DNA of 64,000 nucleotides, taken from positions 1-64,000 of the forward strand of contig JAJDCX010000005.1 of the NCBI GenBank assembly GCA_029260615.1, in the 5' to 3' direction. Position 1 is the first letter of the stretch. Every line of letters begins with the position of its first letter. The position numbers and the translations under genes are program-made. The notes under the pieces are model-generated. The model made no database searches. It was not told the DNA's origin and saw only the letters and a list, made by a program, of their open reading frames with translations. Of the stretch, positions 17,387 through 25,258 are shown piece by piece. The stretch comes from Phycisphaeraceae bacterium (GTDB lineage: Bacteria; Planctomycetota; Phycisphaerae; Phycisphaerales; Phycisphaeraceae).

Positions 17387-18127
17387 ATGCGCATCGACGT
17401 CCTCACCCTGTTCCCCGAGATGTTCCAAGGCGTGCTCAGTTCGAGCATCCTCAAACGTGCCGCCGAACCCATCGCACACCCCGCCGACCCTGAAAACGTC
17501 CGCCCTCCGGTCGTCAGCTACCACGTCACCAACCTCCGTGACTACGCCGACAACAAACACCAGAAAGTCGATCAACCCTCCTTCGGCGGAGGCCCCGGCA
17601 TGGTTATCCAGTGCCAACCCGTCTGGGATGGCGTGCAGGCGGTCCAAGCCATGGACGAACGCCCCGCCACACGCATCCTGTTAACACCTCAGGGTGTACC
17701 GCTGACCCAACCGATCGTCGAAGAACTCGCCGGGCTGCCTCGCCTCTTGATGATCGCCGGCCACTACGAAGGCATCGACGAACGTGTCATCGAAAAACTC
17801 GCCCCCATCCGCGAGATCAGCGTCGGCGACTACGTCTTGTCCGGCGGCGAACTCCCAGCCATGACCCTGATCGACGCCGTCGTCCGCCTGCTCCCCGGGG
17901 CACTAGGCCATCAGGGCTCAGCCCATCAGGACAGTTTTTCCCCCGGCGCCAAACGCCTGCTAGACCACCCCCACTACACCCGGCCCCGCACCTGGGAAGG
18001 AATCGAAGCCCCCGAAGTCCTGCTAAGCGGCAACCACGCCAAGATCGAAGCCTGGCGAAAAGAAGAAGCCCGGAAAAGGACCGAAGAACGTCGGCCGGAT
18101 CTGCTGAAAGATGATCCCCTCGTTTAA
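17387..18127 (+). CDS. trmD: tRNA (guanine-N1)-methyltransferase
   Basis: 246 aa. The N-terminus [13 protein letters not shown] is canonical, followed by FGGGPGMV, the trefoil-knot SAM site motif ([11 protein letters not shown]), [17 protein letters not shown] and a C-terminal HPHYTRP. TrmD methylates G37 of tRNAs next to the anticodon, preventing frameshifts. The start codon directly follows the T-run of a strong hairpin, so expression may depend on read-through or antitermination from rpsP, or on re-initiation without a leader. Confidence 0.96.
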   Translation: MRIDVLTLFPEMFQGVLSSSILKRAAEPIAHPADPENVRPPVVSYHVTNLRDYADNKHQKVDQPSFGGGPGMVIQCQPVWDGVQAVQAMDERPATRILLTPQGVPLTQPIVEELAGLPRLLMIAGHYEGIDERVIEKLAPIREISVGDYVLSGGELPAMTLIDAVVRLLPGALGHQGSAHQDSFSPGAKRLLDHPHYTRPRTWEGIEAPEVLLSGNHAKIEAWRKEEARKRTEERRPDLLKDDPLV

Positions 18128-18200
18128 CCCAAGCATATGTGCTGCAGTCAAGAGCCGCTCCCCAGCGACGTACAAACAAGCGATGCCAAAAAACGTCGAT

Positions 18201-18473
18201 TCAGAACGGCGCCACGTCGTCGTCAACGCATCTCACCGGTGTCATCGGCTCATCAGCCGACATACCAATAACCAACACAACCGGTCGACTGTGTTCCTGC
18301 CCATCCACGCTGACCACTATACTGGCGTGGTAATCCGGCGGCAGTGTCCTGGCATCCGCTGCGATAATGAAGTCAGGGCCGGTCTGTGCAAGCGGGAATC
18401 GCCCTTCTTCGCATTCCAGCCACAGTCCGATCTCCGCGGAAAACGGCGGAACTCCAAAGGCTGTCTGTGTCAT
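18201..18473 (-). CDS. Small protein of unknown function, divergent with overlapping start
   Basis: 90 aa from ATG at 18473; an ATG two codons upstream (18479) is also possible. The sequence has a consistent beta-rich pattern (EIGLWLECEEGRFPLAQTGP, DFIIAADARTLPP, ASIVVSVDGQEHSRPVVL) that I recall in uncharacterised planctomycete proteins, which favours a real gene. Its start codon shares the CATG at 18471-18474 with the start of the divergent gene at 18472. The two promoters must therefore lie inside each other's coding sequence, or one of the two starts is wrong. No function is assigned. Confidence 0.5.
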   Translation of the reverse strand: MTQTAFGVPPFSAEIGLWLECEEGRFPLAQTGPDFIIAADARTLPPDYHASIVVSVDGQEHSRPVVLVIGMSADEPMTPVRCVDDDVAPF

Positions 18474-18915
18474 GAGCATCCTCCATCCGCAAGCCGACAA
18501 GATTGCTGCACGCTACCTCGCCCCAGACCGCATCAAGTCGGCCATAGGCTCGGGTATTGACGGTATCGTCTATTCGACCACAAGGTCATCAGCCGTCAAG
18601 GTTCACTGTAACCCCGATGGCTATAAAAGGGAACTGACGGTCTACCAGCGCCTCCAAGAATATAAGGTTATCCAGATCAATGGACTCTGGGTTCCCGTAC
18701 TACGTGGGTCAGACGATACAACTCTGATTATCGAGATGTCGATTGTATACCCCCCGTGGGTCCTGGACTTCGCCAAATCTACATTGGACGTAAAGCCTGA
18801 TTTCCCTCCCGAAGTGTGGGACCTCTGGTGGGAGAATATCCGGGAAGATTTTGAAGACGATTGGCCGGAAGCGGAGGCACTGTACTACGCCTTCGAGAAA
18901 CGCTACGGCATCTAG
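18472..18915 (+). CDS. Small truncated-kinase-like protein
   Basis: 147 aa from ATG at 18472. The N-terminal half looks like the first lobe of a protein-kinase-type fold: GSGIDGIVYSTTRSSAVKVH resembles a glycine loop followed by the VxK strand, then YKRELTVYQRL as helix C, and a hinge-like LIIEMSIV. It ends soon after PPWVLDFA with an acidic helical tail and has no HRD or DFG motif, so catalysis is unlikely. Similar short proteins occur in bacterial genomes as uncharacterised families. It is paired divergently with the 90-aa gene. Confidence 0.6.
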   Translation: MSILHPQADKIAARYLAPDRIKSAIGSGIDGIVYSTTRSSAVKVHCNPDGYKRELTVYQRLQEYKVIQINGLWVPVLRGSDDTTLIIEMSIVYPPWVLDFAKSTLDVKPDFPPEVWDLWWENIREDFEDDWPEAEALYYAFEKRYGI

Positions 18916-18992
18916 CACATGGATTTAAGACCACAGAACGTTCACTTCGGCCGTTCTATAAAATAAAACGGCACCACGTTTAGCCCGGATAC

Positions 18993-21900
18993 TTACTCCA
19001 CTGGTTTTTCGCTGATTACCCAAATATCCTCAACCCTGCGTTCAACCGTAAACGTCAGCCCGATCTGCTTAGTCAGGTTGTCAAGGATCGAACGTAGGCG
19101 GGCTTTGTGTTCTTTGACATCGGTCACATCGCGCAGCTTGCTGGAACTGTGCCAACCCCAATTCAGGCGGTCTTGAGGTGGGACTTCAATCTGATTATCA
19201 AATCGCACACCGATGCGCGAGCCGACCGTCGTAAAGAACTCGCCGATGGTACCGCTGCTGCCCCCGGATCCCTCGTTCGGGTCGATTTCGTTCTCGGCGT
19301 AGATGTGGATCCACCTTGGATCATACGAATCGGCAAGCGGTGTAAACTTCCACACACCTTCAGCCACAATCACGTCCCGTTCCATCGGTTGCTGTACCAG
19401 ACGTAGTTGCTTCCCTGTAGCCTCCCGAATCACCCGTATCAAAGCGAGACGCCTCGCAGCATCGTCGGCTTGGATATCGTAAACCCAATCACCTAGTATC
19501 TCGGTTTTAAGCAACTGTCTCTCGAGACTGAATTCGTAGGTCTGCAAACCCAGTATGTAGTTGACGAGTTGTTCGATTCTGGCGTGTCGGCCAAAGTTCT
19601 TCCCCCAATCTTTGAGTCCACCATCCCAGTGGAAGAACATCACCTCCGGCCCTTCGGGGATCGCTCCGGCTTGGTGCGAATCCGTTACGCGGTAATAACT
19701 CATCCGATCGGGAATGAACGGCGGCGCAATATGCTTGACGATTTGCCCCTCATCCAGCCGATAAACCGCATCGAAACGGGCTCGCCAATCGGGGTTGGTT
19801 TCCTGTGTCAGATCAGTTAGCGGAGACTTATCCGTATCAGCATTACCCTCCTGCGATGCTAAGGGCACATCATGGATCGGCTTGCTCGTGGTGGGCCTGT
19901 CACTGAGTTTAGATAACAACACTTCAACCGCTTGATGATTCTCTAATGATGTTTTGACGATCAGGTTGCCGTCTAATTCGCTTACCGAACTGATATCGCC
20001 GCCGCGGGCTTCCCACTCTTCGTAATAGCCCACAGTTTCGCGGATCAGATCGGCGATCTGACCGACCAGTTCTTCGCGCGATGGTTTCGCCTTAGCCGGC
20101 CGTTCCGGGATCGTCCCGTCGGCTCGGGGAGCCAACGGTGCGGGTTTGTAGTCGGGATCGGTGGCCAGCAACAGGTGGCGGATGTCGTACACGCGTGTGT
20201 CCGCCGTACGCATGAAATCGCGTTCCAGGCTGATATTCACAACCCCGTCGATGAGCCGCCAGGACGGCGCGTTGGGGCCTTGCGCATCGGATACCTCTTT
20301 CAATACAAGGCGTAGCGCCTGGTCGCCCGGCACCGAGTTCAGGGTAAGTGTGACCGACGTCTTCGCATCAACCCCCGCCTGCTGCAGGTAGGGCCAATTC
20401 GCAAACACCTGTACGCCCAACCGGTCACGGGTCGCCTGCAACACGTCTTGGAACGGCGTCTGGTCGAACGCCACCGAGATGGGCTGCTTCAAGTTTTGCT
20501 CGGCTAACCGATCGACCTCCGCCCGGACCTCTTCCATCGTCGGTGGTTTCGGCAGATCGCTCGCGGTGCCGATTCGGACGACCCCATCGATCACGCGGTA
20601 CTCGATCCGCTCGGCGGTGAAGTAGGACACCTGGTGGAGGACCAGACGCCATGCTTCACGGGCCTGAACATCATTGAGTGTCAGCGTGATCGGTGTGTCG
20701 CGCTTAACACCCATCTGTTCCAGCGGAGTCCAGTTGACGGACACATCGACACCGGTTTTTTTGCGGAAGTACTCGATAACATGGACTAGGTCATTGCCCT
20801 CGAATTGGATCGGTATCGGCTGGCTGAGTTTACGAAGCGCCGCCGTGGTCGCCTCACGATCGTGGTCCTCCGTCGGTATCTCGATCGGGTAGCTGACCCG
20901 GGCCGTGACCAGGTCGGCCATGGTGCTGACGATGAGAATCTCGCCGCGTAAGCCGTATCTGATAGGCTCGTTCGCGTCGGCTGAAACGGTTTCAAGAATG
21001 CGTGCCAGCGCTGCCCGGCCGGTCACCCCCTCCCCTAGCATCTCCAGCGTGAACTTCGTGTCGGGCGAGACCCCCTGATCCGATAGCGCCCGCCAGTTCA
21101 CATAGATGTTCGCTCCGGTAGTATTTCGCAAATAATCAATGGCGTCCACCAATCGGTTCTCAAAAAAGTTGACCGGTGCGGGCGAGTCGATGGCGTGCCG
21201 CGTTGGATCGCCGGGCGGTGAGTCATCAATCTCAACCACAAGCTCCGGCCTCGGGCCTTCGGTAGACGTCGGGGTTGCCCCATCCTCTAGTGATGTTTGC
21301 TCCGCCGCGTCGGTTAGGCCGATGGCGGCAAGCGTGGCGAGAAGCACGATGCCGATGAAGGTCAGTGCCGGTCGGCGCTTGGGGGCTTGGGCGATCATGC
21401 GTAGTCGGCGCTTGAGTTGGCCCATCCCGTCGCCGATGCCGGCGAGCGCGGGGTTATTCAGGCGTGGTCGGGTGATGCGTTCGAGGGTGTGGATGATCGT
21501 TTGGCCGTAAGCCTGGCTGGCGTTGGTGCCGGTGGTATTAAGGACCATGGCGTCGCGCGCCAGTTCCCGGTCAGCACGCAGGCGGGCGAAGGCAAACCAG
21601 ACAACGGGGTTGAACCAGTGGACCGCCGAAAGCACGATGAGCAGCCAGTTCTGCGCGATGTCGTGTTTCTTCACGTGGGCCAGCTCGTGCAGCAGGATGA
21701 AACGCAACTCTTCTCGCGGCAGATCAGCCAGTAAGCCAGGCGGGATCAGCAGTGCCGGGCGGAAGACACCCGCCAGCGCGGGGCTTGTGGTTTTCGGGTC
21801 GTCATATAGAAGGACTTTTCGGCGGACGCCCATCTCCCGTTTACAGGACTCGACCAGTTCCAGCAGGCCAAAGTCGGTGATCGCGGACCGGCGACACAGG

Positions 21901-22343
21901 CGAAACGTCAGAGCGACGTTGATCGCAATGATGATCAACAAGATCACAGCCAAGCCGGCCAGCCAGACGGCCAGCATGATGTCATCCATGCCCCAGACCT
22001 GGACCGGTTCAACAACCGCTAAACCCGGCCCGCTGAGGTTCAGGTCGTAAGCCACCATCCCGGTCAACACCGGGGGCGGCACCGGAGGCGCAGCCAGAGC
22101 GGTCGGCACGGGATCGCCTCTAAACAGGTTGAATACACTCAACGCGCTGCCCGGCGCAACCGGCATCATCAGCCGTATCACCACAACCGACCACAATGCG
22201 TACCGCCAGCGCGGCGACAACCAGCGTCCCATCGACACCTGCGTCACCAGCACTATCAATGCCAACAACGCCGCCTGACACGAAGCGGTCAATACAGCCT
22301 GCAGCGCGGGCCCGAACCCCAATCCGTTAAACCATACGTCCAT
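18993..22343 (-). CDS. BlaR1/MecR1-type M56 membrane peptidase fused to tandem STN-like modules
   Basis: 1116 aa. Residues 1-270 form the M56 domain: four hydrophobic segments, the zinc motif HELAH at 219-223 and the third ligand Glu in DRELARDAMVL. A further TM helix follows at about 333-350. In place of the penicillin-sensing domain of BlaR1 there are three similar modules at about 395-490, 510-605 and 625-720 (each with a pattern like VIEYFRKKTGVDVSVNW...GV...TLTLN), resembling secretin/TonB N-terminal STN domains. A long C-terminal region follows. It is read with the blaI-like repressor gene 2 nt upstream. It likely senses an envelope signal and triggers repressor cleavage; the ligand is unknown. 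Confidence 0.85.
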   Translation of the reverse strand: MDVWFNGLGFGPALQAVLTASCQAALLALIVLVTQVSMGRWLSPRWRYALWSVVVIRLMMPVAPGSALSVFNLFRGDPVPTALAAPPVPPPVLTGMVAYDLNLSGPGLAVVEPVQVWGMDDIMLAVWLAGLAVILLIIIAINVALTFRLCRRSAITDFGLLELVESCKREMGVRRKVLLYDDPKTTSPALAGVFRPALLIPPGLLADLPREELRFILLHELAHVKKHDIAQNWLLIVLSAVHWFNPVVWFAFARLRADRELARDAMVLNTTGTNASQAYGQTIIHTLERITRPRLNNPALAGIGDGMGQLKRRLRMIAQAPKRRPALTFIGIVLLATLAAIGLTDAAEQTSLEDGATPTSTEGPRPELVVEIDDSPPGDPTRHAIDSPAPVNFFENRLVDAIDYLRNTTGANIYVNWRALSDQGVSPDTKFTLEMLGEGVTGRAALARILETVSADANEPIRYGLRGEILIVSTMADLVTARVSYPIEIPTEDHDREATTAALRKLSQPIPIQFEGNDLVHVIEYFRKKTGVDVSVNWTPLEQMGVKRDTPITLTLNDVQAREAWRLVLHQVSYFTAERIEYRVIDGVVRIGTASDLPKPPTMEEVRAEVDRLAEQNLKQPISVAFDQTPFQDVLQATRDRLGVQVFANWPYLQQAGVDAKTSVTLTLNSVPGDQALRLVLKEVSDAQGPNAPSWRLIDGVVNISLERDFMRTADTRVYDIRHLLLATDPDYKPAPLAPRADGTIPERPAKAKPSREELVGQIADLIRETVGYYEEWEARGGDISSVSELDGNLIVKTSLENHQAVEVLLSKLSDRPTTSKPIHDVPLASQEGNADTDKSPLTDLTQETNPDWRARFDAVYRLDEGQIVKHIAPPFIPDRMSYYRVTDSHQAGAIPEGPEVMFFHWDGGLKDWGKNFGRHARIEQLVNYILGLQTYEFSLERQLLKTEILGDWVYDIQADDAARRLALIRVIREATGKQLRLVQQPMERDVIVAEGVWKFTPLADSYDPRWIHIYAENEIDPNEGSGGSSGTIGEFFTTVGSRIGVRFDNQIEVPPQDRLNWGWHSSSKLRDVTDVKEHKARLRSILDNLTKQIGLTFTVERRVEDIWVISEKPVE

Positions 22344-22345
22344 GG

Positions 22346-22720
22346 CTAGTGCTCCTTGTCTTCAAGGGTTTTCTTGAGCGCCTCGATGTCTTCGTTAGAG
22401 AGTCGGCCGGCCTCCACGAGGTGGGCGAGCAGCAGGCTTGTGTCCCCGGAAAACACACGCCCGAGAAATGATCTGCTGGCGTCACGGACACAGGCGGACT
22501 GGGTCACGGCCGGTAGATAGTGATACCGATTGCCTTCCTGCGTGTACGTCAATGCTCCTTTCTGCACGAGCCGACTGAGCATGGTCTTGATGGTACGCGG
22601 GGACCAGTCCTGCTTACCGGCGAGTCTCTTCACGACCTGGGCGGCATTCAGGGGGGCCTGATCCCACAGAATCTGCATAACTTGCCATTCGGCGTCGGAG
22701 ATTTTGGGTAGGTATGACAT
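22346..22720 (-). CDS. BlaI/MecI/CopY-family transcriptional repressor
   Basis: 124 aa. Winged-helix signature: ISDAEWQVMQILWDQAPLNAAQVV and WSPRTIKTMLSRLVQKGAL, followed by a dimerisation tail. BlaI proteins bind TACA-N2-TGTA dyads and are cleaved by their M56 partner after signal detection. Two such dyads sit directly upstream of this gene and the M56 peptidase gene follows 2 nt after, so autoregulation of the pair is very likely. No beta-lactamase gene is nearby, so the target may be cell-envelope homeostasis. Confidence 0.92.
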   Translation of the reverse strand: MSYLPKISDAEWQVMQILWDQAPLNAAQVVKRLAGKQDWSPRTIKTMLSRLVQKGALTYTQEGNRYHYLPAVTQSACVRDASRSFLGRVFSGDTSLLLAHLVEAGRLSNEDIEALKKTLEDKEH

Positions 22721-22734
22721 GGTGGCTCCTTTTG

Positions 22735-22764
22735 ATTACACATGTAATCTACTACAAATGTAGT
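22735..22764. promoter_or_regulatory. Tandem BlaI-type operators
   Basis: ATTACACATGTAAT at 22735-22748 and ACTACAAATGTAGT at 22751-22764. Each contains the TACA-N2-TGTA core, with centres 16 bp apart. The first starts 15 bp before the repressor's start codon. This matches the established operator consensus of the family. Confidence 0.85.
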
Positions 22765-22849
22765 CGGGTTGCAAGTGCCGCTTAATGGGCTTGAAACACG
22801 GTAGTGGTAGGCGGGGCCAAGCGGGCAACTGTAACCCTGTAAGCCCGGC

Positions 22850-22878
22850 TCGACAGGCAAAATGAGGTGGGATATACT
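22850..22878 (+). promoter_or_regulatory. Sigma-70-type promoter for rplS
   Basis: TCGACA, 17 nt, TATACT: five of six consensus bases in the -35 and a good -10. It gives rplS its own promoter, which fits its separation from rpsP-trmD. Confidence 0.6.
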
Positions 22879-22932
22879 GCTCGGCTCGAATCGGTGGGCC
22901 TTGGGTCTGCCGGGAACACAAGACGGCACCCC

Positions 22933-22979
22933 AGATATCCTCCCTCCGGACACAAACCCCGGACAGACCCCGGATATCT
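22933..22979 (+). promoter_or_regulatory. Structured 5' leader hairpin of rplS
   Basis: AGATATCC at 22933-22940 pairs perfectly with GGATATCT at 22972-22979; inside, TCCGG pairs with CCGGA. It lies in the roughly 125-nt untranslated leader between the promoter and the rplS ATG. Ribosomal-protein leaders are often autoregulatory targets, and that is inferred here. Confidence 0.5.
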
Positions 22980-23010
22980 CGTCAAACCTTTAGAGATGGA
23001 AGGCCTCGCT

Positions 23011-23472
23011 ATGAGCGACGCGATTCTACAAGCGGTCCAGCAGTCCCAGCTTAAAACCGACCTGCCCGTGGTCAGCATCGGCGACACCATTGATGTCCAT
23101 GTGCGGATCATCGAGGGCGCTAAAGAACGTATCCAGGTATTCACCGGCGTGGTCATCAAACGTCAGAACTCCGGGCTGGAGCAGACGATCACCGTCCGGC
23201 GTATCGTCGCCAACGAGGGTGTGGAGCGTACGTTCCCCATCAACTCGCCCCGCGTGGCGAAGATCGAGATCGTACGTCACGGCCACACCCGGCGGTCCAA
23301 GCTCTACTACCTGCGTGACCGGGTGGGCAAGAAGCGTCGTCTGCGTGACCGCAAGAGCGGCCTGGGCTGGCTGAACGAGCAGCAGGGCAAGGCTGACACC
23401 GCCCGCGCTGAATCACAGGCCAAAGAGAAGGCCGCTACGGAAGCCGCCGCCGCTTCCACCGACGCCGAATAA
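23011..23472 (+). CDS. rplS: 50S ribosomal protein L19
   Basis: 153 aa from ATG at 23011 with GGAAGG eight nt upstream. Core: VSIGDTIDVHVRIIEGAKER, QVFTGVVIKRQNSG, ERTFPINSPRVAKIEIVRHG, RRSKLYYLRDRVGKKRRL. The C-terminus has a 35-residue charged, Ala/Glu-rich extension beyond the usual length of about 115-120. L19 sits at the 30S-50S interface. The gene is detached from trmD by the blaI/blaR1-like insertion and has its own promoter, leader and terminator. Confidence 0.96.
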   Translation: MSDAILQAVQQSQLKTDLPVVSIGDTIDVHVRIIEGAKERIQVFTGVVIKRQNSGLEQTITVRRIVANEGVERTFPINSPRVAKIEIVRHGHTRRSKLYYLRDRVGKKRRLRDRKSGLGWLNEQQGKADTARAESQAKEKAATEAAAASTDAE

Positions 23473-23523
23473 ACGCTCAACGGGGCTCGCCCCTGCTGGG
23501 CCCGGCCTACTAGACCTCAACCG

Positions 23524-23558
23524 CCCCGCCGTCCCACAAGGACCGGCGGGGTTTTCTT
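23524..23558 (+). terminator. Intrinsic terminator after rplS
   Basis: Left arm CCCCGCCGTCC (23524-23534), right arm GGACCGGCGGGG (23540-23551) with one bulged C, followed by TTTTCTTT. Confidence 0.85.
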
Positions 23559-23575
23559 TGATAGGATTGCCCGCT

Positions 23576-25153
23576 ATGAGCAAGCCCGTACAGGATGAAC
23601 AGGCCCCCCAACGTTCGGCCCGAGACCTGCTGGCGGACCGGCGCGCCCGGATGGATCGGATGCGCGACGAGTTCGGCGTCGAGCCCTTCGGCAGCCGGGT
23701 TGATGGGTTGACCCCCCTATCAGATGCCAAATCGCAATACGACGAGCAGGCCGACCTCGCCCATAAAGAGAGCCCGGACGATGACCGTCGGCCGGTGGTG
23801 ATGGTAGCCGGGCGCGTGATGCAGCACAGGGTGATGGGCAACCTGATCTTCATGAACCTCCGCGACCACACTGGTGACCTGCAGCTTGCCGTGAGTAAAA
23901 AACTGGTCGGGCCCGAAGCGTTCAAGGTCGCCAAGCTGGTGGAATTATCTGACATCGTCACCTCGCAAGGACCCTTAGCCAAGACCAAGACCGGGGAAAT
24001 CACGGTGTGGGCAACCACGAAGCCTCAAGCGACTGATGGATCGGAAACAGAATCCGAGCCGGCGTTCTCCGTCGCGGTGAAGAGTTTGGCGCTTCCGCCG
24101 AACAAGTTCCAGGGGTTGCAAGACCCCGAGCAGCGATACCGCAAACGCTATGTCGATATGTACGCCAACCCGGAGGTGATCCAGACATTCCAGCAGCGGT
24201 CTAAGATCGTCAGCGAGATACGTCGGTTCATGGACGGGCGTGAATTCATGGAAGTCGAGACACCAATGCTCCAGCCGATCGCTGGCGGTGCGGCGGCTCG
24301 GCCGTTCGACACGCACCACAACGCGCTGGACATCCCGCTGTTTCTAAGGATCGCGCCGGAGTTGTATCTGAAGCGACTCATGGTCGGCGGGTTGCCGCGT
24401 GTCTACGAGATCAACCGCAACTTCCGAAACGAAGGCGTTGACCGCTCTCACAATCCCGAGTTTACCGCGATGGAGGTTTACCAGGCTTTCGGTGATTACA
24501 TGACCATGATGGAGCTGACCGAATCCCTGATCCGCCACCTGGCAACTACGATCAAGGACGACGGCATCATCGAGTGGGATGGCACCGCAATCGACTACAG
24601 CAAGCCGTTCACCCGTGTGACGTATGCGGAGCTGTTCCAGAAGGCCAACGGCTTCGAGATGACCGACTTCGATCGCGTCCGCGAGAAGGCGAGGTCGCTT
24701 GGCCTGAAAGAAAAAGGGATGGACAATTGGCTGGTCGTTAATGAGGTATTCGAGGAGACCGCGGAAGGCGGGCTTGTCCAGCCGACGTTCGTGATGGACT
24801 ACCCAAGCGTAATCAGCCCGCTGACCCGGCCACGCCGTGACAACCCCAATCTATGTGAGCGGTGGGACCTGTTCATCGGCGAGATGGAGATCGGGCCGGC
24901 GTACACCGAGTTGAACGACCCTGATATCCAGGAGGCGAAGTTCAAGGAACAACTCGCCGGTGCGGATGACGAGGAAAGCACGTTCCGCTCACTGGACGAG
25001 GACTTCCTGGAATCGCTCCGTGTGGGGATGCCCCCCGCCGGTGGCTTGGGCTTGGGGATCGATCGGCTGGTGATGCTCCTGACCGGGCAGCGCAGCATCC
25101 GTGACGTGATCCTGTTCCCGTTGATGCGGCCGGTGGAAAAGCTGGAAAGCTAG
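23576..25153 (+). CDS. lysS: Lysyl-tRNA synthetase, class II
   Basis: 525 aa from ATG at 23576. The N-terminal OB-fold anticodon-binding domain (VVMVAGRVMQHRVMGNLIFM) is followed by class II motif 1 (RSKIVSEIRRFMDGREFMEVETPML), motif 2 (VYEINRNFRNEGVDRSHNPEFTAMEVYQAF) and motif 3 (GLGLGIDRLVMLLT). It charges tRNA(Lys). The C-terminus (EKLES-stop) is encoded by the first words of an intergenic repeat that extends to the next gene. Confidence 0.96.
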   Translation: MSKPVQDEQAPQRSARDLLADRRARMDRMRDEFGVEPFGSRVDGLTPLSDAKSQYDEQADLAHKESPDDDRRPVVMVAGRVMQHRVMGNLIFMNLRDHTGDLQLAVSKKLVGPEAFKVAKLVELSDIVTSQGPLAKTKTGEITVWATTKPQATDGSETESEPAFSVAVKSLALPPNKFQGLQDPEQRYRKRYVDMYANPEVIQTFQQRSKIVSEIRRFMDGREFMEVETPMLQPIAGGAAARPFDTHHNALDIPLFLRIAPELYLKRLMVGGLPRVYEINRNFRNEGVDRSHNPEFTAMEVYQAFGDYMTMMELTESLIRHLATTIKDDGIIEWDGTAIDYSKPFTRVTYAELFQKANGFEMTDFDRVREKARSLGLKEKGMDNWLVVNEVFEETAEGGLVQPTFVMDYPSVISPLTRPRRDNPNLCERWDLFIGEMEIGPAYTELNDPDIQEAKFKEQLAGADDEESTFRSLDEDFLESLRVGMPPAGGLGLGIDRLVMLLTGQRSIRDVILFPLMRPVEKLES

Positions 25154-25257
25154 AAATACGGAAAACTAGAGATGTTGATACTCAACAAACGTAACGACGA
25201 CTGCGGCCGCCTTTTCCTATTTTCAGATTTCTAGTTTTCAGGTTTCCCTATTTCCCT
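25134..25257. repeat. Intercistronic inverted word-repeat between lysS and the ABC permease gene
   Basis: Left arm 25134-25171 contains GCTGGAAAGCTAGAAATACG and GGAAAACTAGAG; right arm 25211-25257 contains TTTTCAGATTTCTAGTTTTC. The words pair imperfectly and match those of the pdxA-queC element. The left arm supplies the lysS stop codon (TAG) and the right arm ends directly at the permease ATG. Confidence 0.65.
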
Positions 25258-25258
25258 C

